Both the position numbers and the translations under genes were made by a program. A stretch of 64,000 bases of DNA from Plazaster borealis (lineage: Eukaryota; Echinodermata; Asteroidea; Forcipulatida; Labidiasteridae), in NCBI GenBank assembly GCA_021014325.1, contig CM037475.1, positions 2,511,001-2,575,000 on the forward strand, given 5' to 3'. Under the pieces are notes generated by a model. The model saw only the letters and a program-made list of their open reading frames with translations, was not told the origin of the DNA and did no database searches. Of this stretch, positions 56,036 to 64,000 are shown one piece after another. Numbering within the stretch: the stretch's first letter is position 1; each line of letters starts with the position of its first letter.

Positions 56036-57004
56036 TGGCCTTAAAATGATCCGTTGGTGCAATACCACAAGCCATTTTGAGATATGGCGGACACATTACT
56101 ATTATACTGTTTGATTTGTGTACATTTGTCTGTACACCCAAATCCTACAGTGCACTCCTATAGTGTCCACCATATCTCAAAAAGGCTAATTGCTTTGCAC
56201 AGACCAAAGAGCCCACACTGCCCTTCTTGTATTAACTGTGTGGGACGATGGTGTAGGTCAGATGGGTTTTTTTAAGTGTTAAGGGGTTGAGATTTCTGCT
56301 ATAGACGCAATGATGCTTTTATTTTGTTAAGGTGTTAAGGGGTTGATAATTCTGCTATACAGCTAGACGCAATGAAACTTTAATCAAGACAAAACAGAGA
56401 ATTATAGGCCGTTGATAGTATTAATTTGTTCATATTTACTTTAATTGTTTTCAAACATTCTCTCAATCTATAGAGCTGGTGGCGCTTTTTAACAAAACAG
56501 TGTTGGACAGTTTTGTTTTATATTATTACCTTTGTCATTGGGAACTCGGTGACTTTTGGGGACCAACATGCACAGAGGAAAGTTGTTTTCAAGACCGTTC
56601 AATTTACTAATCAGAGTTAAATCACAAGTATGTACAGTCAGTTTGACAACACTGCTGTAAGCGTGTATCGTAGCCGCGTAATATTGCTTATAATGTTGGT
56701 CTAGTAGAATAATATTTAGAAAAGCCATAAATATATACTAACATAAACAAACGAGTTTCTGTTTCAATGCTATTTGGTATTGTTTTTATATTTTATTTGG
56801 ACTGACTTTCTGTTCACTATAGTGGAAATAAATTGCATCCTTACGTTAAGTTTGTTTTGTGTGATTTCATTGTACTCGATTAGACACAACAATTCACCCA
56901 TATCCTGACGCATGCATTATTGCTGTATGGGAAATCCTCTATTTTCTTGTGTAGACCATGGCGTAAAACAGCATGGATGTACAAATACAAAGAGACCCGA
57001 CGGC

Positions 57005-57273
57005 AACCTGTGTCGAGCAGTACCAGGTTGACCGCTCTCTCACCCTGGTATTGGTTCATTTGCATATCCAACATTTTTGGATACGTATTCAAATTAGAAT
57101 AGTCTTGCTGTGAGCATGGTGAATACTGAATGAGTACAACTTAACATGTTTACGTTAGACTTTTGTACACCAGTACGTCGTTGTCCAATCAGGGTCCAAG
57201 TAAGGAGTTTCCCTCCCAGGGTTTACTACTGTAAACATGTTTGGAAATAAAGTAAACCATGAGGACGAGGTTG
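57005..57273. mobile_element. MITE family C, copy 3 (in duplication B)
   Basis: Counterpart of 15335-15616. The left end has lost the CGTCCCCATGG segment relative to copy A; the right end is intact. Confidence 0.65.
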
Positions 57274-59273
57274 ACCCAACGGGGAGTGACGGGACCGGAG
57301 CCCAGGCCAAAGACATGGTTTCCAAAAATGACCACAATTTCACTATATATTATACGTGCAACTAGTTTAGCAGAACTCTTTTCTCCAGTAATGAATGGTT
57401 TCAGTGTGGAAAGCCGTCTCGCGGCATAAGACTCTGTGCAAAAAGGACTTTAACTTCGATTGACTTCAGTTAGTTTGTATAACAATTCCCCCAAGTGCAA
57501 GATTGTTGTCTTTGGATTAAGTCTCCTTGTATTTCTACCTCCATGCTTGGACTAACTTAAACCGGTAATGAAGTATTCGGTCAATATTTTTGTACACATC
57601 CATTACAATTTTTGATGGAATTTTCCAAGTCCAAACAACAGAACAAATATATTTTTTCGGTTGAAGGAGTTTTTTCCATCTCAGTAATGTTCCACAAATG
57701 GCAATCTTATAAAACTCAAAAACGATTGGAAAATGGAATTTTTAAAATGGTAAAGTGTGTGTAGACAAAGCCTACGTAAGGATGTTAAGTACATGAACAG
57801 TAGAAAACGACATCGTGTGAGTGGTAATTAATTTGCTACTTTTAACGACTGAAAAACAATGTTAAACATTGTTCTTCATTAATAATAACTATCACATAAT
57901 TGAAACCCGCAGAATCGTCAGTGATCATAGCATTTGTGAATTAATATAGACCCTTGCTTGAATTGCATTTAGATATAAACATCTACCACGCTGAACAAAT
58001 GACGTACATTTCTTCTATCGGACTATGATCAATTGTTTAGGAGGTGTTAAAGTTTTTCAAACATTCTTATTTATATTAGTGTTGCAGATGAGCCTATTGG
58101 TTTTTATACACACAAACACAAACTCACAAAAAAAATGAAAAGGTTCGACTGAAACAAACATCCCATTTATTTTTGCATTTGGTCACCTTCCCCAAACCAT
58201 CTATGTGTGACCTCTACCGCTTTATACTTCAGTCAAACACCACCAGTAGTCAATGTTTCAAACACTGACGGCTGTTTCGTTCTCGATTCAGTTATTCAGT
58301 TTATTAAACTCAACCGTTTGAAAGAAGAAACTGCATCGTACACATTTTTTCTCAAACAAATCAACTTAGACTCACTTTAAGGGAAGTAACAAATTTCTTT
58401 GCGTTTTCAATCTATGCAATTAACTGGGGTTGACATTATTTAAAGAGGAAGGGAAATGACCAATTCAATTTTGTGATTTACTCATTTTCCAATAGATAGA
58501 GTCCTCATGTGAGTGGGGAAAACTTACGAGTCTCTTATCTCACGTTAAATTGGTGTAACTTTGTATTGGATACCCTTCAGTGCACATTTTTGTCGACACC
58601 GATGACATCATTCTGAGGAAAAATGGGTCTCTACATTTTTGTACGGGGATTTTTTTGTTCATAACTGATTTTTTCAGAGCGAAATTTGAAACATGACGTC
58701 ATTGGATTTCAACAACTAATGGATCTTTACATTCCAGGGAGAAATTTTTCGCCACTCAAAATGTCAAATTCAAGGCTGTTTTTATTACATGTTATTAATA
58801 GTCAGAAATGAACCAAAACATCCCCGTACAAAATTGTACAGACCCATTTTTCTCAGAATGGCAATTTACACCATTTTAACAAGAGACTTGTAATTTTCCC
58901 ACCACTCACTTTATCTATTGGAAAATGAGTAAATCACAAAATTGAACTGGTCATTTCCCTTCCTCTTTATTATAATTGTATGTACATCTTATCAAAACAA
59001 TTCTTCAAATGGTAAGTATGTATTGCAGGAAATTAGTTACTTGGATAAGAATGTATTCCTGAGATCTGCGGTGACCTCTAAAATTTGAACCCCACCCCCT
59101 GTGGCATGTAACTAATTGTTAAACGATTTACTCCTCAAAAATGATAGATAGTACAGTCATTTACAAGGTCTACTCAATAAATAAAATAATATTGTCCTGA
59201 GATCTAAATGTATCTTAAGAACTGAACAATCTTCTGAAAGAACAAATGTTAAATCCCTAAGTAGCTGTTTGAA

Positions 59274-61754
59274 GGGTGCACGACACTAAATAGGCAAAAA
59301 TTCATGCGCCAAACTGATTATCATCATTTGTAAACCTGCAACCTAATGTATTTGATTGTTTTTCTTAAAGTATTTGTTTTAGTATTGTTGAATATTAGCA
59401 TTAGCATCGGGTTGTATCGGGTTGCTTGAAGGTGTTCCTTGAAGGGTGCACACCACTAAATAGGGAGAAAACGGAGCGAAGGCCGCATTAAAAAATGTTG
59501 ACCCTCCAAATATTCTACACTAGGCAGATTTAAAAAGCAAAATAAAGGGATACAGTATAAAAATGTTGCCAAATTTTGCCCAATTGTGACCTAGGTGTAG
59601 TTGACTTCCAACTTGAAGTGTTTTTGGATGACCTATGCCCTGAAAATGGTCCTATTTGCCCAGAGGTGTTTATGTAATTTTTTTCAAGATTGATGCTCGG
59701 CCGTTTTGAAATTTACACAGGTGTATGTACGGGCGTTTTTATTTGAAGGGAGAATAACCCAACAGGCCTTGAGACTCCCCATATCAAATTGAGCAGAGAA
59801 TGAAAGTTGAGGAGTCAATGGAAATTTTCTCTTCACTGTAGAAAGCTGTGAGACTTCCAAGTATTTTAAAGGTATTTTTGAATACTTAGCATTTACACTG
59901 TATGTGAGTTTAATCAGTGGGGTGCGTCCTGAAGGGTGCACGACACTGAATAAAGTTATTATAAAGTTATTATAATTTAATAGTCAAAAAAATATGTAAT
60001 GTCTCTCAGCTTCTTAAAAACCTATCCAATATATTTTCGGACCACTAAACTTCAGATTTCTTTCAATTTTTGGCAGGTCAGCCGTTTGAAATTTTTGCAT
60101 AATACCCCAGAAAAAAACACCCCGAAATGTGCTTTTCCCAAAACCGATTTGCTGCCAGTTTTCAGACAAGGCTTCGGTCCTGGATTCGAACCGGGGTCAC
60201 ACAGGCAGGGAGATGCAGGGAAGGCACAACTTTTAGCCAATCTCCATTTGGTACTCCGATTGGGCATGGTGGTAATGTTTTTGTTTGTTTGTTTGTTGCT
60301 GTTTTGTGTGGGTGTGTTTGTCTATCCATTGAAACCATGGACTTCAACAAAAGGTTATTAGGGATCCGGGTATTGGACAGAGCGAGGACGTTCTCGCTTC
60401 GTTTTCGTGTACAAACCCAATGGGGACGTCGCTAAAAGAAAACTATGTCCGAACAATGGGAGAACAAAGAGAAGTCCTCGATTAGCGGGATTCACAAACG
60501 TGGGTGGGTGTGTGTGTTGGGGGGGGGGGGGTGTCTGAGTGTTTGAACATTGTAAAATAAAATGGAGCCACATGTACGTAGCCCTACACTTCGTTCCTTC
60601 TTGAATGTCAACAAACCTCCTGTAATGTGCCTTTATTGTGTGCTTGGAATCTCAGGAATTCTTTAGAGGATTTTTAATTGTATTTATTTATATATATATT
60701 TTTAATTTTGAGGGAAGGGGTGTACTTCTGTACAGAAGGAAAATAGTGTGTTCAAGTAGGGTAACCTTGGTAACTTTCAAACAAATAGGTAGACGCTCTG
60801 ACAATTAAATAACACTCAGTTTCTTTCATTCAACAAGGTTAACTTAACACTGCTTTAATCAAATCAAGTGTGGCGATAAAAATGATTAATTACACATATT
60901 ATTATACACTGCTCGTTGTACGTTTATTCCCAACTTCACCACTCCCCTCCTCCCATCCCTTCGGCGTGTTATTAATAGCGTGAGCATGCAAATAAGTAGT
61001 GTACTACGTATTATACATGTGTGACGTCGTCTTATGAATATTCATACAGTTCAGTTGTGACTATTAACTTTGATTAAAACTCTGGAGTTAATGAAAAAGA
61101 GAGGTCGCAGTTTTACAAAAGAAGGAAAACAAAACAAAGAAGATCTTCTCCTGAAGCTTTCTCAGACTTGAAACAATTAGGCATTGTTATTATTTTAAGT
61201 TGCCGTCTAGCCTTGGTTGCTAGGCCAAATCCAGTCCACCTAATAACAAGAGGGCGCTATTTAATGGGCTACCAGGGGGTGCACCACACTCAAATAAACT
61301 CCAATGGCAACACAATGCTAAATGCTAAATATTCAAAAATACTCCGAAAATATTTTAAGTCTCTCAGCCGCTTGAAAACCCATCAAATATATTTTCGGAT
61401 AACTAAACTTCAGATTTCTTTTCAATTTTTGGCAGGTCAGCCGTTTGCTAATTACCCCAGAAAAAAACACCCCGAAAATGTGCTTTTTTCCCAAACCAAC
61501 TTGCTGCCAGTTGTTATGAAGCACTCCTCCACTTCCCAAGCCAAAAAGGACCAACTTTAAAGCCTAAATTTATCAAATCTCCTGAAAAGTGGAAGCAAAG
61601 AACCCCCAGGTTGTGGTAACTTGTTATAATTTTGTACACAATCTATTAATTGCATGACCCCAAAAACCTTATTATTCAAAAGAATTTAAGGGCATACCAA
61701 TTTTGATAATCAGTTTTGCGCATGAATTTTTTGCCTGTTTAGTGTGGTGCACCC
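59274..61754. mobile_element. 2.5 kb element with GGGTGCAC inverted ends
   Basis: The left end GGGTGCACGACACTAAATAG and right end CTGTTTAGTGTGGTGCACCC pair over about 50 bp, through ATTCATGCGC and TGATTATCA. Further GGGTGCAC(G/C)ACACT(A/G)AAT-type motifs occur inside at about 59443, 59935 and 61277. A module with GGCAGGTCAGCCGTTTG and CCCCAGAAAAAAACACCCCG occurs twice (about 60040-60170 and 61400-61520), so the element looks compound. No transposase was found; open frames in 59999-60435 carry no recognised domain. Only its left about 190 bp remain in copy A (17641-17827). Confidence 0.6.
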
Positions 61755-62680
61755 ACCAAGATATCTAATTACTGCAACAGCGACGTCTCCTTGTGACCAT
61801 CAATTAATTAAAATAATAAGTGAACAGTACTATAGACAGCAGCCACTTAGTAAGGTAAATTTCCACTGTTAACGTAGTTCTGAGCATGCGTACATTACCG
61901 AGAACAATGGATTTACCTGGTAAGTATGCTGCCACCTAGCGACCCAAAAGTCCCCGATTGTCGTCCAGCAACACTCAACACATCATCAAGCACTTCCTTT
62001 TTTCAAAGTCAATTACGGTTTTTGTTTTGTTTTTGGTGGCGAAAATCGGTTCAAGTAGCTTTTCTTATATTCTTTCCTTCCCATTCAGCGAGACAAAAAT
62101 ATTGTCTCGTTTATAAAACATTTTTCAAAGGAAAAAAAGGAAAAGAAAAGTCCCAATCTTTACATGCTGGAAAGCTGGCCAGCCAATTACAAATTATAGA
62201 CTTATCGACCTTTGCTTTATACTACAATGATTCTTCAGATTAAACAATACATTTTTGTTTAAATTATCTACAATGTCTTAATCTGAACAGGCACTTGGGG
62301 AGAATTTCAATGAACAATATGCAGAAATCAGTCAACTAAACTGACATGTTTTAATCATTAAGAAAATTACTGTCAAATATCAGCTTTATGCTGTGAAATT
62401 ATGTTAAGGGAAATTTAACATGAGCGATATCTCAGTTTTGCAAATATTGAATGCTTTTCTCTGATAATTACTATAATGTTAATAATTAAATTCAAATTTA
62501 ATGCTACTAAATATGTTATTAAAATGCAACAAAATAGCTTACATTCCAAAGCCAAATCGGCGAATATAAATGTTTAAGATTCCGAAGTGTACATCTGTGT
62601 ATTATCCACATAAAGGTTTTTCACGAAAATTATAGTTCACAAACTAAAAACAAATCTGATTACCAACTGTTATACAAACT
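61755..62680. other. No gene seen
   Basis: AT-rich. An open frame at 61926-62243 has no recognised domain or splice context. Confidence 0.35.
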
Positions 62681-62688
62681 AAATATTT

Positions 62689-63150
62689 GGTTACACCCCT
62701 ACGTTCCGACACCCATATGTTCCGACACCCCTGGTTTATTTTCCTAAACCTTACCTCAACCCTAACCCTTAACCTAGCGTGTAAACCACAACAGGTTTTT
62801 CAGAATATTGGGTTGTGGGAACATTGGGTTGTTGGAACATTGGGTTGTTGGAACATTGGGTTGTTGGAACATTGGGTTGTGGGAACATTGGGTTGTGGGA
62901 ACATTGGGTTGTGGGAACATTGGGTTGTGGGAACATTGGGTTGTTGGAACATTGGGTTGTGGGAACATTGGGTTGTGGGAACATTGGGTTGTGGGAACAT
63001 TGGGTTGTGGGAACATTGGGTTGTTGGAACATTGGGTTGTTGGAACATTGGGTTGTGGGAACATTGGGTTGTGGGAACATTGGGTTGTCGGAACATTGGG
63101 TTGTCGGAATATAGGGGTGTCATAACTCGGAATAATATAGAGCAGCCACC
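62689..63150. mobile_element. Small element with minisatellite interior, copy 2
   Basis: Flanked by AAATATTT (62681-62688 and 63151-63158). It starts GGTTACACC and ends ATATAGAGCAGCCACC, matching the copy at 34036. The left part has GTTCCGACACCC twice, the complement of the GGGTGTCGGAAC units on the right. It also holds telomere-like CCCTAACCC (about 62760-62770). Most of the interior is the 16 bp minisatellite below. Confidence 0.8.
62810..63112. repeat. 16 bp minisatellite, about 19 units
   Basis: Unit GGGTTGTGGGAACATT with G/T variation at one position (TTGTGGG against TTGTTGG), changing to TTGTCGG in the last two units. Because 16 is not a multiple of three, all frames cycle through the same peptide on both strands; these open frames are not genes. 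Confidence 0.9.
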
Positions 63151-63706
63151 AAATATTTGTTATAATATTGAAAAGTTCAAATGCTGTAGGAATTTCATAA
63201 AGCTACAATCTGTAGGCTGAGTAACTTGAGTAGATACAGGAAAACTCCTGCCTAATACAATAATTACTTATGTTCCGTCTCATTGCCCAATCACAACTGC
63301 AAACACAGCAACCCGAAGCCCGACACAAATCTGAGCAGTTAAAATCCCATTTAAAAATGTACACAAGTTCCTGCTCTTTGGACTGGTGCCTTGTTTCTTG
63401 GCATGGGACAGAGCAAGCATATGTGTATGCTCTATCCACGTGGGCAATGTTAATACACTGTAAACAGTTGCTGTGGGTGTTTTAATGCTTTGCCCTTTTT
63501 GTCATGTCCAGGGGTGTCCCTGTCATGTCCAGGGGTGTCCCAGTAACAAAAAATGTAAAGTATTTGGGGGTTGGGTGAAGTGGTAATGTTGGCAAAATTA
63601 AATGTTCTTTTATAAAAAATCAAGTTATAAACCACAAGGGAAACTGACTGGGTCTGACTGGTACCACCGAACAAAGATCTTGACAAAATAGGGATACTGC
63701 CAACAT

Positions 63707-63785
63707 GGGGCTAGATAGCTCAGTTGGTAGAGCACTGGCAAGTTAAACCGGAGATCGTTGGTTCAAATCCCGATCTGGTAAATTT
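63707..63785 (+). mobile_element. tRNA-like sequence (SINE head or decayed tRNA)
   Basis: GGCTAGATAGCTCAGTTGGT with box A, anticodon-arm-like CTGGCAAGTTAAACCGG and box B GGTTCAAATCC. The acceptor and D arms mostly pair, but position 33 is A instead of T and the T stem has two mismatches, so it is not a credible working tRNA. Confidence 0.5.
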
Positions 63786-63861
63786 GTCTTAGTTAAACAC
63801 CAAATTATTAAAAAAAATCAATACAATGAACAGCATAATAACTTTGTCTTTTCATTATAGA

Positions 63862-64000
63862 GGGTCTCAAAAGTCGGGCACGTTCTTGGCGCATAAGAAC
63901 GTTCCCCTGGGCACACGCCTGCAATCCATTGGACCTCCTCCAGAACATTCCGCTCGACCGCATCCTTGTGCCGATGTACAGGAGCAATCCTACTTAAGTG
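63862..64000 (+). CDS. Possible unassigned exon at the right edge
   Basis: The acceptor-like TTTTCATTATAG is followed by sequence of higher GC than its surroundings, open to the window end in one forward frame (SGTFLAHKNVPLGTRLQSIG and onward). I do not recognise a domain. It could be an exon of the next gene or part of a repeat. Confidence 0.2.

Larger units (their letters stand above)
55004..59453. repeat. Segmental duplication, copy B
   Basis: Collinear with 13856-17827, giving gene 2 its last two exons. Differences include about 520 bp of extra sequence (56231-56750) in the 3' UTR, loss of part of one MITE end (57005) and scattered substitutions. Sequence past the UTR (56833-59273) holds the duplicated MITE C and the 540 bp foldback and no gene. 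Confidence 0.9.

Noticed and set aside
62687..63220. Long open frames on both strands with a Gly/Trp/Leu- or Pro/Gln-rich repeat peptide
   Set aside because: They follow from a 16 bp minisatellite, which leaves all frames open; no start context, splice sites or domain.
63707..63785. tRNA-Asn gene
   Set aside because: Position 33 is A and the T stem has mismatches; more likely a tRNA-derived repeat.

Overview
Eukaryotic genomic DNA: AT-rich, intron-rich and crowded with transposable elements. There are no bacterial operons, ribosome binding sites or CRISPR arrays. Secreted proteins built from WxxW (Mucin-2/CILP type) domains, a fibrinogen-related (FReD) remnant, mucin-like Thr/Ala repeats, tRNA-derived SINEs, a DIRS element, a short-LTR Ty3/gypsy element and piggyBac suggest a marine invertebrate deuterostome. 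An echinoderm such as a sea star is my best guess; this is an inference from content, not a species identification.

Two host genes can be reconstructed on the + strand from splice sites and matching intron phases. Gene 1 (promoter near 8.94-9.0 kb, CDS 10051-14881, poly(A) signal 15158) has a 17-residue signal peptide exon followed by three WxxW domains. Each domain is encoded by two exons and bounded by phase-1 introns, giving 303 aa. Gene 2 (39947-56035) joins a signal peptide plus coiled-coil exon, two phase 1-1 Thr/Ala-rich mucin-like exons and a C-terminal WxxW domain, giving 427 aa. Its last two exons lie in a segmental duplicate (55004 to about 59453) of the 3' end of gene 1 (13856-17827), so gene 2 looks like a chimera made by duplication and exon joining. 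Between the genes lies a broken FReD gene (exons at 27605, 27849 and 39319).

Layout: 1-4011, Helitron-like elements with about 130-150 bp core repeats; 5.5-7.9 kb, a cluster of about 370 bp MITEs; 8.9-15.2 kb, gene 1 with MITEs in its introns; 15.2-17.8 kb, duplicated flank; 17828-26105, an LTR retrotransposon with 115 bp LTRs, a damaged pol and a nested antisense LINE; 26.1-28.1 kb, intron and FReD exons; 28.1-33.2 kb, SINE-like and MITE insertions; 33.2-38.8 kb, the 3' part of a DIRS-like element broken by two further insertions; 39.3-56.0 kb, last FReD remnant and gene 2, whose introns hold more Helitron-like elements, MITEs, a SINE and an apparently intact piggyBac transposase; 56-61.75 kb, duplicated flank and a 2.5 kb inverted-repeat element; 62.7-63.15 kb, a small element expanded by a 16 bp minisatellite.

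Most striking points: the chimeric gene 2; a small mobile element with 8-9 bp target duplications and telomere-like or minisatellite interiors (two copies); Helitron-like elements whose cores repeat ETS-like and CRE-like palindromes; and a MITE family with a 30 bp perfect palindrome kept by compensatory change. Coordinates were read by eye; repeat boundaries are approximate unless a target duplication is cited.
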